Below the pieces are notes generated by a model. The model was not told where the DNA came from. It did no database searches and worked only from the letters and a program-made list of their open reading frames with translations. Position numbers and translations under genes: made by a program. From the NCBI GenBank assembly GCA_031835245.1, contig JAVKOQ010000055.1, positions 98,501 to 162,500 of the forward strand: a stretch of 64,000 nt of DNA, given 5' to 3'. Shown here piece after piece: positions 55,286 to 64,000 of the stretch. How positions within the stretch are numbered: the first letter of the stretch is position 1; each line of letters starts with the position of its first letter. The DNA comes from Balamuthia mandrillaris. Lineage: Eukaryota > Discosea > Longamoebia > Balamuthiidae.

Positions 55286-56351
55286 TTAAATCCTCCCTTG
55301 AGCAGAAAAGTAGGAAAAAGCTGAAGCCAGGCCTACCTTGTAGAGCAAGTACCACATAACCTCCTTTTCACCAAGGAACTCTTTAACATCTTTGAATTTC
55401 CATACCAGCTCAAGGCCCAATTGATCCAACGTCAGCTCATACCACTCCACCGAAAAGTTGCCTGTAACAGAATAAGGTCAGGACGAGAAATGGAGAAGGA
55501 AGAAGAGGAAGAAGAAGCAGAAGGAGAAGGAGAAAGAGAAGAACAAGAAGAAGAACAACAGCAGCAAGAAGAAGAACAAGCAGGAGGAGAAGGAGAAAGA
55601 CAAAGATAATAACATAATTAGCTACAAACTCCAATACATGGTGGCTCCACCAAGCCAATTCTCAGCAAAGCCTTCCGATGCTTTCGGCGGCACGTTGAAG
55701 AGCAGAGGAGAGTCCGGCTTCAATATTCGAAGCAGGTGAGAGAAGAGTTCCACGTGTTGCCTCCGTGGCAAGTGAAAGAGAGTAAAGAGGGAGAGAGCGC
55801 CACAGATGGAGTCGTTTTCCTGCTGCTTGCAAAACTCCAACATCTCCTCCACCTGAAAGCAGTGAGCAAAATTGGGGAGCTCTTCTTTGGCCAAACCTAT
55901 CTGTGTTTCCGACAAATCCACCCCCAAGTAGTCCGTGGGCATGCCCTCCAAGCTTTCGCACAGGAACTGACCCACCGGCGCACCACAGCCACAACCCAGT
56001 TCCACTACGCGGGGCTTGTAGCGGCTCTGGAAGTGAGAACCGAGCGCTTCGGAGGACACTTTCAAGCCCTTGCGCATTGCCTGTTGTTTACGCTCTTGTT
56101 TCGACATGGCTTCCTCGATTTCGTCATCCCCTTTGTTGGGACCTTTGGGCACCTACGTCCAAGCAAAAAGTAGAGGTATCATGAGGGCTGCTGGTCTCTT
56201 CTGATTGTGTGTGGCCACAAGGACAAACCATATCAAACCAAGCCTTGAAAATGGGTAGCTCCAGAACGCTCTCGTCCTTCGTTTTCTTGTACGGCAGCGA
56301 GGCATCGTCGTAGCCCTTCTTCACGAGCTCCACAAGTTCCAGGAAATCCAT
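55286..56351 (-). CDS. Class I SAM-dependent methyltransferase
   Basis: About 274 residues in three exons: 56351 to about 56232, about 56152 to 55634, about 55458 to 55286. Motif I is VVELGCGCGAPVGQFL (SAM-binding glycine loop); the acidic residue after strand 2 is in YLGVDLSETQI; motif II/III lies in SICGALSLFTLFHLPRRQHV; and LLRILKPDSPLLFNVPPK matches the LLkPGG-like strand of small-molecule methyltransferases. An N-terminal helical part (LELVELVKKGYDDASLPY) precedes the fold. Exon 3 encodes the last strands (FSVEWYELTLDQLGLELVWK). Likely a small-molecule or lipid methyltransferase in the UbiE/COQ5-like superfamily; substrate unknown. A good donor (AAG|GTAGGC) near the 3' end means a further exon could exist. 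Confidence 0.82.
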
Positions 56352-56609
56352 TTGCGCTTTACTACTTTTTTTTTCCTTCCTTCTTCTTCTCTTTTTTTTG
56401 AATGGGTTGCCATAGCTACAAAACCAAAGATTTTTACATTATGGGACCTTCATCAAGCATTCATAATTCCACTCCTATTGGTCCCCACCAATCAAGAATA
56501 ATGCATTACAATTTAGGCGATCTCACTCCTCTCAGGCCCCTGCTTCTTCCTGGGTGTGCTTGTATTTTTTTAATCGTATCATTCTTTGCAGTTGTTATTG
56601 CTGAACGCC
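56352..56609. promoter_or_regulatory. Divergent promoter, methyltransferase (-) / FAD oxidoreductase (+)
   Basis: 258 bp lie between opposite starts. T-runs flank the methyltransferase start; ATTGG occurs at about 56479 (CCAAT box on the other strand) and CCAATC at about 56488. No other recognisable sites. Confidence 0.4.
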
Positions 56610-58387
56610 ATGAAGCTCCTTCTCGTTGCCCTTGTTGCCGTTCTGGCTCTCTCCGTTCCTAGGACCACCGCTCAAACCATTTCTGCCGAGGCCTTGGAAG
56701 CCTTTGTGGACAGCCTAAGCACCGACGCAAACGTCTTCGTGAACACCTCCTCCGGGTTTGAGAACGTTACCGGCCACTTTCACAGCAAAGCCATCGAGTC
56801 ACCGGCTGCGCCGCAACTCGTCGTGCAGGCCGCCGAGGCCGACGATGTGATCGCCACGGTAAACTTCGCCAGGGAGAACGGGCTAAACTTCGGGGTGAAG
56901 GGCGGTACCCACGGCTACGAAGGCATCGCCATGCCCGACAAAGGCGTTCTCCTCGACCTGACTCTTATGAGGAAAGTGACCGTACGTGTTCACCTTGTCT
57001 GCCCTTTGTTAAAAAATGGGGGCATTTCTTCTTTTCTCACGCTTTGTTGCCACAGGTCAAATCCAACACGGTCGAATACGAGGCAGGTGTTAACTGCGGT
57101 GACATCGACTCAGCCTTGTCGGACACCACCCGCGCCGCTGTCTGCGGCAACTGCTACGTGGTGGGCAGCGGCTTCATCGCTCACGGCGGTTATGGCGCTC
57201 TCTCACGTCGCCATGGCCTGGCCATCGACAACCTCGTCTCCGTGGACCTTGTAACTTACGAGGGTGAGCTCCTCACCGTCAGCGAGGCTTCCCATCCCGA
57301 TCTCTTTTGGGCTGTTCGTGGCGCTTTGCCCAACTTTGGCGTTGCTGTCAAGTTTGTCGTGAAGACCCACGACATCAGCTCTTACTACGGCGGTTCGTTC
57401 GCGGCTCCAGCCCTGCCCGAGGTCTTCCTGGCGACGTCAGCTTGGGTGGCGGAACAGGCTGAGGATCCGGACTTTCATGCTAGAATGACGTTCATCGCTC
57501 TGCCTGGCGGGGCTCGTCTCCTGAGCCTCGAGGTGACCCTTTGGGGTGATCGTAACACCACAGAGAAAGAGGCCTTCTTCGAGGGCCTTTCCGAAATCAC
57601 TGGTACCTATTCTTTCCTGCTTGTCTTTGCGCTTTAGTGCCACGAAAACGGGTTAGTTCTGAGCGAGATGCACACATAAACAAAACAGATTGGCAAGAAA
57701 ACCTTGGCGTTGGCACATACTTTGACCAACAGTCCGCCAATAACATGGCCATTGATGCCTCTCCTGTCCTGGCTATGGGTTACACCCGCGCTGGTTCCAA
57801 CGAGCTCGGTACCGAAGAGTTCTTCACCACCTTTTTCGACCACTGGGTCAACACCACCTCTACCTCTCCTGCAGGTTTGTTCTTGTTTTGTTGTTGTTTG
57901 TTCCTTATTGTCTTGTCCCACTGAGAGGCCTGATACCTTACTTGCAAAACAAAAACAAGCCATCAACCTCTGGGGAGGAGCTATCTCGGAGGTGCCTCGC
58001 AACGCCACCGCATTTTGGGGACGAGGGATCGTTTTCGATTGGTTCCTGACTGCCACCTTCTTGGAGCTTCCCGATGACCTGGAGGCAGTGGAGTCCCAGC
58101 TGGAGGCCGCTCAGGACCAGTTGAACTCCCTGGAGGGAGCTACCGAGGACGTTTACACCAACTGGCTCAGCCCCAATGAGGATGGCGTCCTCGAAAGGAT
58201 TTACGGTAACAACTTGGAGAGGTTGAAGCAACTCAAGGCGACATATGACCCTGAGAACTTCTTCAAAAGCAACTTCAACATTGAGCCGGCCGCGACCGAT
58301 GGGGATAGCAGCGCTGACGGTGACAGCAGTGCTGACGGCGAGGATGGTTCTTCCGCCTCTACCACAAAGCCATTCGCTTGGTTCTAA
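56610..58387 (+). CDS. Secreted FAD-dependent oxidoreductase, berberine-bridge (BBE) type
   Basis: Four exons: 56610 to about 56980, 57055 to about 57604, 57693-57874, 57959-58387; about 505 residues. Residues 1-22 are a clean signal peptide (MKLLLVALVAVLALSVPRTTA). The FAD-binding PP-loop is FGVKGGTHGYEG, whose His sits where the 8-alpha-histidyl flavin link is made. CGNCYVVGSGFIAHGGYG holds a Cys at the place of the second (6-S-cysteinyl) link, so the flavin may be bicovalent. The BBE C-terminal element YDPENFFKSNFNIEP (family: YxPxNxFxxNxNI) is present. These enzymes oxidise sugars, alcohols or secondary metabolites with O2. The tail is GDSSADGDSSADGEDGSSAS, a short acidic Ser repeat, perhaps a linker to the wall or surface. 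Secreted or vacuolar location is inferred. Confidence 0.9.
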
Positions 58388-58464
58388 AGTGGTTTCATCT
58401 TTGAAATGCTTTTTTAAAAATAAACAACGCTCACAAGAACCAGCCCAACCCTGTTCTCTTTGTC

Positions 58465-58499
<35 letters not shown>

Positions 58500-58633
58500 T
58501 TCTCTCCTCTCAATGTGCTCTTCTTCTCCTCTCTCCTTTCTTCTGCAGTGCAAAAAATATTGCGATAATAATTATTATTATTAATATATATCAACATTCC
58601 CCACAGCAACAACAACAACAAAAGAAAAAGAGC
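58388..58633. other. Short intergenic region with (CT)n
   Basis: 3' flank of the FAD oxidoreductase, including AAAAATAAAC near 58415 (possible polyadenylation signal) and a (CT)n tract at 58468-58498, then the 5' region of the release-factor gene with CAACAACAACAACAA near 58605. Confidence 0.45.
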
Positions 58634-59332
58634 ATGAGCACAACAGCGACGAGGAACCTGCTCTGCTCCTCCACAAGCAGCTTCTGTCTTTCCGCTGCTT
58701 CTCCCTTTCGGCCGATCCGCTGGCAAGGCCGCCTCACAATACGCGCCCACGCCATCCAGCGGTTGTCCAGCCACCCTTTTCGCGCTGGCACCCTCACCAC
58801 CATCCAAAACACCTCGACTCCTCTTCTCTGTTCTCGTCGATGGCGCTCTCAAAGTGCAAGCGTTGAAGAGAACAACAAGCAAGAAGAGGAACAAGAGGAA
58901 GAAGAGGAGGAGGAAGAACCAGTGCCACCTATCGAGATCCCCAGAGATCTCATCAAGCTCTCCTTTGTTCGCTCCAGCGGACCGGGCGGCCAGAACGTGA
59001 ACAAAGTTGCCACCAAAGTGGACCTCCGCTTCAAGCTGTCCGAGGCCGAGTGGATCCCCGAGAAAGTGAGAGCTCGACTGGCGGAACAACGGAAGCACGA
59101 CATCAACAAGAGAGGAGAGCTGGTTCTCACGGCGGAGACCCACCGCACGCAACCTCAAAATGTGGAGGAGGCCTTCCGCAAGCTCTCTCAGTACCTAGAC
59201 CAGGCGAGGGTGGTCCCCAAGAAGCGGATCCCCACCAAGGTCCCAGAGTATGCCATCGAGGCAAGACTTCAACAGAAGAAACGGCGGAGCGACGTCAAAA
59301 AGTTGCGCAAGAACTCTTATGATTGGCAGTAG
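58634..59332 (+). CDS. ICT1/ArfB-type mitochondrial peptidyl-tRNA hydrolase (release factor)
   Basis: 232 residues, no intron. Residues 1-75 are rich in Arg, Ser and Thr and nearly free of acidic residues (FRPIRWQGRLTIRAHAIQ), as in mitochondrial presequences. A Glu-rich linker is followed by the release-factor domain: LSFVRSSGPGGQNVNKVATK with the catalytic GGQ, LRFKLSEAEW, LVLTAETHRTQPQN, and a basic C-terminal tail (ARLQQKKRRSDVKKLRKNS). ICT1/MRPL58 and bacterial ArfB use this tail in the mRNA channel to rescue stalled ribosomes. Codon-independent rescue is therefore the likely role. All diagnostic residues are present. Confidence 0.95.
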   Translation: MSTTATRNLLCSSTSSFCLSAASPFRPIRWQGRLTIRAHAIQRLSSHPFRAGTLTTIQNTSTPLLCSRRWRSQSASVEENNKQEEEQEEEEEEEEPVPPIEIPRDLIKLSFVRSSGPGGQNVNKVATKVDLRFKLSEAEWIPEKVRARLAEQRKHDINKRGELVLTAETHRTQPQNVEEAFRKLSQYLDQARVVPKKRIPTKVPEYAIEARLQQKKRRSDVKKLRKNSYDWQ

Positions 59333-59522
59333 TAGTCCCCTTGTCTCTACGGCAAAAAAAAAAAAAAAAACGCTTTGCCAGCACTGCCTCTTCTCAACAC
59401 CAAGGGGTTTCGCCACACTACTGCTGCCTTTGGACGAACAACAACAACAAAAAAAAAACAAGCCGTGTTTCTGGACTCAAACCTTTTACCAAGTTGGCCG
59501 CACGCTACGCGCCATTTGGGGT

Positions 59523-59548
59523 AGATTGTAGGGGTACCCCTACAATCT
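59523..59548. repeat. 26-bp perfect palindrome
   Basis: Centre GGGGTACCCC, extended on both sides as GATTGTA / TACAATC. The two half-sites are exact reverse complements with no loop. The right half is also the left end of the dispersed repeat unit. Confidence 0.95.
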
Positions 59549-59577
59549 CATTCGGCTCCGTTTGCCGCTGATCCTGA

Positions 59578-59587
<10 letters not shown>
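59534..59587. repeat. Dispersed repeat, copy 2 (partner at 21139-21192)
   Basis: Reads TACCCCTACAATCTCATTCG, GCTCCGTTTGCCGCT and GACATTCTCTCT. It matches 21139-21192 with about four differences by eye and then enters a (CT)n tract. Confidence 0.8.
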
Positions 59588-59629
<42 letters not shown>

Positions 59630-60135
59630 CTTTCTTCATCTCTCGCAACCTCTCGTTCATAGTCTATTCTCTCCCTTCTCCTGCTACCCTACGCACAAAA
59701 TAATTCCTATTTATCAGAAAATATTTAACATGATATATCGATAAAATCAGATAAATTTACCATAAAAAGCTCGAAACTACCAAAAAAAAATTAGGCAAGA
59801 AAATCATTTTCCAAACTTTTTTTAGCGGGAATATTTTTATAAAATAAAAAACAAACAGACGACGAAGGAAAAGAAGGAGGACCACAAATACCGAAGGGGT
59901 GCCACATAAAGCAAGCCAAGCGGTCGGGAGTGCTCTCGCTCGCTCTTTGCTGTTGTTGTTATTATCGTTCCGCCGACCACCAAACAAAGACGGGCTGCTA
60001 TTGATAGGTTTGACAAAAAATAGTCCGCCGCAAAGGATTAAAAAAAAAAATAAAAGCCGCCCGACGACAATCAACAACGCTTTGGCTTTTTGTTTCTTTA
60101 CAGAGTTTTGTGAGCGGACCATCTAAGGCAAAGAG

Positions 60136-60434
60136 ATGGAGACAAAAGAGCACGCGCAGAGCCTTGTTAATTGGGTACCTATTTTTTTTTGTGGTGTTTC
60201 TTACATATGAGTTCCGTAAAGCTTCGTTTGTTGTTATAGTGGCTGTCAACAACAAAAAAAAGCAAAGAAGCACTTACCACCTTTTGCCTCTTAACCTCAG
60301 GTCAACACCTTTGTGCTGTCCGAGAACTGCGACTACGCAGAAGACCTCTACGATGGCGTTTTGCTTGCCGAAGTTTTTTCTCAAATGTATGCTGTTCTTT
60401 CTCTCTTGTCAAACTTCTCTCCACTCTTTCTTTT

Positions 60435-60479
<45 letters not shown>

Positions 60480-60934
60480 TTCTCGTTCTTCTCTTCTCTC
60501 TTCTGCCTCTAATTCTTCATCCTCTTTTGTATAACTTATCCTATCGTTTAAAACGTTGCAGAGCGCCGGGATACCTCGATCCCGCCTCCATCAAAAGAGA
60601 CACAGGCAACAACTGGTTGCTCAAAGTGAACAATGTGAAGAAGCTGATCAGCGCGTTGGAGGCCTTTTACAGAGAAGAACTGAACGTGAGTGAGGACTTT
60701 GACGTTGTCAACGTGAACCTGCTAGTCAAGGAGAAGGACGTGCAGGAGATCATCCTCTTAGTGGAGTTCATTCTTGGAGCAGCTGTGGAGTGTGAGAACA
60801 AGCAAGAGATTATTCAGAACATAATGCTCCTTGATAAAACCTCACAAAAGTGTCTTATGGTTATCATCGAACGGGTACATTTTCTCCTTCTGTTCTTTCC
60901 TTTTATGCTTTATGCTTTCTTATTTCTTCCTCTT

Positions 60935-60970
<36 letters not shown>

Positions 60971-63442
60971 CTACTCTCTCTCTCTCTCTCCCTCTCTCCC
61001 TCTCTCTATTTGGTACTTCTCTTTTTTCTTTATTTTAGACAAATGAAGTTCTAACCCTTAAAAAAACGAAAACAAACCTTTAGTTGTTGCAGCGACACCA
61101 AAGTTACACGTATGGTTCGGGCGGTATGTCGCGCTCGCCTGGTCTTAGCCTGGAAGAGCAGGAAGACCTTCGTGTTCAACGTCTTAAGTTGGAGAAAGCT
61201 GAGCTTCAAAAGCTGTATGATGAGCTGCAAAACGACCACAACACTATTATCTCGGATAACGTACCAATTACCATCCCCACTTTTTAAACATTGTCATTCT
61301 TAACAAGAACAAACAAAAAATAACAACAGGCCAATTTACGTACTGAGCTGGATGGTACTTTAGCAACAGTGAAGTCGCTGGAGAGACAGTTGGAGGAGCT
61401 GGAAAAGCAAAACAGAGAAATGCAGCGCAACGCGCTGCCCGAAGACAATGTCTTGAATAAGCTTTCCAAGCAGAGCAGGTAACCTCATTTCATCTCTCAT
61501 TTCTCTTTTTGATGAAATGATTTCTTGGTTTACTCTTGCTCTTCGCTTTCTGCTTTTGTCTTTGGCTCATTTGTTCATCTCGCTTCTTTTCGTTCTTTAA
61601 TATTATGGCAGAGAGTACGAGAAGGAACAAAACAGAGCACTGCAACTTGAGTTGGACCAAAAGGAGGAACAAATTTTGGATTTGAAGAGGAGGGTGGAGG
61701 AACTGGCTCCGTTTGCACAGGAGAGCCGCAAGTTAAGGGACGAGATGGACATGATGAAAGAGAAGGTGGTTGCTGCAGCACAGACAGAAGAAAAATTCTC
61801 ACGGCTTCAGAGGAAGTTGGAAGAAATGAACATTCTTAAGAAACAGTTTAAGGTTACCTTCCTCTTTCTCATTTTCTCCTTTATTTGGCAACAAGCTTAT
61901 TTGCCTTAAAATAGGAACTGCAACAACAAAATGAAGCATACATGAGACGAGTGTTAGATTTAGAAGAGGAAACGAGCATTATTCCAGTGTTACGAAGTCA
62001 AATGGAGGAAGCAAAACTGAAGCTGGCTGCTGCCACAATACAGACTCATACTTTGGCAGGTCACACCGAAAAGCGCGAGCTCGAAAAAGAACAGATCGAG
62101 GAGCAGCATAGGCAGTTGCTTCTTGAACTCAGAAACAAAGAGGAGGAACTGCAGACCAAAAATGAGTTGGTGGAACGTTTACAAAGAGAATTAGAAGCAA
62201 AAGGTATTTGCTCTCTCTCTCTCTCTCTCTCTCTCTTCTATTTTCTCCTCCATTATCTTATTGTTTGCAATTATCCAAAAAAAAAAAAAACAGAGCTGGA
62301 AGCTGCTCCGTCGGAGGATGACACTTCCTTTGGCTCGCTGCATGAAGTTTTAACTCCAGAAATGTACGCCTTGCTTATATTAGCTTCTTTTTCTATTTGC
62401 ACACAAATCCCTTATTTATTTATTATTAATGATATCAGCAAATTGAAGATGGTTCGTTTGGAAAGAGAAAACGAAAAATTGAAAGCAGCAATCTTGGAGA
62501 CACAACAACAAACCTCAAGCAATGGCAATATCAAAAACAACACAATGAACGGAGAGATAATATCAGAAGCAAGGATTAAAGAACTGGAGCAGCAAAACAA
62601 GAAGCACATGGAGCAAGCAGCATCATTGTTGAAGATCGTAGAGAATTATAGACAAAAGGAGAAAGCACAGAAAGAGAAAGAAAAGAATGAGCTGCCAATG
62701 GAAGGAGGAGCTCCTTCCACAAATGTAACAGCGACAACAGCAATAGCAGCGACGATGATGACACCGTTAACAGCAGAGGAACATGAAGCCTTGAGGAAGA
62801 GGCTTCAAACGTTGGAGGAACAGAACAAGAAGCTCTCTGCCGACAAATTACGGTTGGAAGGTTACCTTCGAACAGCTAAAACGGTTTGTTTTTTTGTCGC
62901 GTTTACATATTTCAAAGCTTCTCATCTTCTCTGTTTTGTTTGCAGATGATAAGAGAGTTACGACAGCAGAACAAAGATACACAGAGTGCCGAATTGAACG
63001 TACGTAATAAGAGAAAGAGAAGGAAATCGAGAACAGAAGCGCTTACTCTTATTTTCATACTTGTGACAGTCTGTGCGGCAAACCTATGAAAACGCCATTC
63101 AAATGTTGAAAAATCAACTTCACGAGAAGCAACGCGAGCTAGACATGCATAAGGTTCGTTTGGCTTTTTTATTTGAAAAAGCACAAAGCTAAAGCTTACG
63201 AAAAAAAAAAAACACAGAATGTCCTCAAAGAGAGCAAAGAATGTTCTGAGCGAGAACAGAGACTTTTGGTCTCTGCATTCTACGAAATGGGACTGCAACT
63301 GGCACGCGCCCAAGCTCCCAAACCCGATCCTTCTTCGTTCATCCACACCAACTCCAACTCCATCAGCAACAATAGCAACAATCCCAAATCACCAGCCCGT
63401 TCTTTCTTGGCATCACTTCGTAACACTTCTCGAAGCTCGTGA
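60136..63442 (+). CDS. HOOK family microtubule/dynein adaptor
   Basis: About 11-12 exons; roughly 770 residues. The N-terminal Hook domain (calponin-homology-like) starts METKEHAQSLVNWV and continues FVLSENCDYAEDLYDGVLLA, IAPGYLDPASI-like sequence, NNWLLKVNNVKKLISALEAF, and VKEKDVQEIILLVEFILGAA, ending DKTSQKCLMVIIE. The rest is coiled coil (LRVQRLKLEKAELQKLYDEL, ELEKQNREMQRN, LDLKRRVEELAPF, LDLEEETSIIPVLRSQME), then Ser/Asn-rich sequence to TGA 63440-63442. HOOK proteins link dynein or kinesin to vesicles; in fungi and animals they drive early endosome transport. Start from ATG 60136 whose first exon joins through a donor at NWV|. Several introns hold (CT)n. Confidence 0.9.
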
Positions 63443-63663
63443 AGAGCTTTTGTTTTTTGGTTGTTCTACATTCTTTTTTTCTTCTTTCTCTGTCAGATTT
63501 AGAGCGTACTAGTTTTTTTGTCATCACCCTTTTGGTGAAGAAGAATCTCGTCGTTTGCGTTGTTTCTCTCCTCCGCACCCTTCTCCCTTAATTCTCCTCT
63601 CTCTTATGAGGTATTCCGATTCATCCTATATGCACAAGAGGTTTTTTTATTACAAATATCCTA
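63443..63663. other. Short convergent intergenic region
   Basis: 221 bp between the HOOK stop (+) and the Rab stop (-), CT- and T-rich; no gene. Confidence 0.4.
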
Positions 63664-64000
63664 TCACCCACAACAACCCCTCGCTGGTTGTTGTCTGTTT
63701 CCCTTGTTTGGAGGAGAGAAAGCTAGAGTTTAGCTTGCTTTCAAAAAAACAAAAGAAAAGGAATGGAAGTGGTACCAGCTTAATGTTATTGTTGGAGCCA
63801 TTTGTGCCCAGCTCATTACTCTCAATTATCATTTTGGCTGTCTCAAAGAATAACTTTCGAAAAGGACGATGAGTCAGTCTGAAAAAAAAACTAATCCGGC
63901 AACAAACCTCTTGAACCTGGTCTCCAGTCTTAGCTGAGGTCTCGATAAAAGCATGGATGCCATGCAGCCGGGCAAACTCTTGCCCTTCCTCTTTGGATAC
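63664..64000 (-). CDS. Rab-family small GTPase (3' part; continues beyond the window)
   Basis: Three exons of the 3' end: 64000-63908 (5' side outside the window), 63853-63776, 63702-63664. The first shows VSKEEGQEFARLHG and the G5 motif ETSAKTGDQVQE; the next LFFETAKMIIESNELG (C-terminal helix of the Rab fold), then an Asn/Gly linker and the end QQPARGCCG with paired Cys for geranylgeranylation. The wording around G5 and the C-terminal helix says Rab; which subfamily (Rab18/RabC or Rab2-like) cannot be told without the switch regions. Introns are very short (54 and 73 nt). Confidence 0.85.

Larger units (their letters stand above)
59333..60135. other. Intergenic region with palindrome, repeat and (CT)n
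   Basis: About 800 bp. It contains the 26-bp palindrome at 59523-59548, copy 2 of the dispersed repeat (59534-59587), a (CT)n tract (59580-59625) and then AT-rich sequence before HOOK. No gene seen. Confidence 0.6.

Noticed and set aside
57938-59158. Minus-strand ORF of 406 codons
   Set aside because: It runs antisense through the FAD oxidoreductase and the release factor, both of which have unmistakable family motifs on the plus strand.

Overview
This is nuclear DNA from an intron-rich, free-living unicellular eukaryote. Genes are compact, lie on both strands, and are split by many short introns (about 50–110 bases are common) with long pyrimidine tracts. The gene set mixes fungal-type, animal-type and general eukaryotic families: a vinculin with a recognisable tail, a CHO2-type phosphatidylethanolamine methyltransferase, RABL6, a HOOK protein, a KIP-like CDK inhibitor, DNA2, and a UBR7-like protein. 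With the (CT)n-rich introns this fits an amoebozoan (a discosean such as a Balamuthia or Acanthamoeba relative). That placement is inference; no rRNA or other marker is present.

Layout. 0.1–5.3 kb: 17-exon vinculin (+). 5.7–8.2 kb: a small coiled-coil ORF, a secreted kinase-like protein with a heptad-repeat tail, and a partial copy of that tail. 8.2–12.7 kb: two minus-strand metabolic genes (2-hydroxyacid dehydrogenase and PE N-methyltransferase). 13.1–15.0 kb: chromo-barrel + UBR box + PHD protein (+). 15.0–18.2 kb: RABL6 (-), divergent from a DDX5/Dbp2 helicase (18.7–20.9, +). 22.1–28.4 kb: minus-strand universal stress protein, KIP/CIP-like CDK inhibitor, and a four-C2-domain class-3 lipase. 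28.9–32.4 kb: putative mitochondrial membrane protein (-), tRNA-Lys(CTT) (-), F-box/WD40 protein (+), and a possible C2H2 zinc-finger exon (+). 33.0–34.4 kb: intronless RhoGAP (+).

34.4–40.4 kb is unlike the rest: an 11-copy 25-bp minisatellite, a Cys-Gly-type hexamer array, tandem splice-site-like modules, a dispersed repeat in two rearranged copies flanking the interval 37–40 kb, an unknown ORF with one in-frame stop, and a decayed PH-domain gene. 40.4–42.5 kb: OGFOD1/Tpa1 dioxygenase (-). 42.8–44.5 kb: a conserved nuclear protein of unknown name (+). 44.7–47.2 kb: a large unrecognised protein (-). 47.5–54.8 kb: DNA2 nuclease-helicase with an 800-residue N-terminal extension (-). 55.3–56.4 kb: SAM methyltransferase (-). 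56.6–58.4 kb: secreted berberine-bridge-type FAD oxidoreductase (+). 58.6–59.3 kb: ICT1-type mitochondrial release factor (+). 60.1–63.4 kb: HOOK (+). 63.7–64.0 kb: 3' end of a Rab GTPase (-) running off the window.

The genes do not form one pathway. Recurring themes are cytoskeleton and membrane traffic (vinculin, RhoGAP, HOOK, RABL6, Rab), lipid metabolism (PE methyltransferase, C2-lipase) and chromosome or cell-cycle control (DNA2, CDK inhibitor, chromo-barrel/UBR). Exon borders were set by reading-frame continuity across GT–AG (once GC–AG) introns. Starts are the first ATG consistent with the family unless stated.
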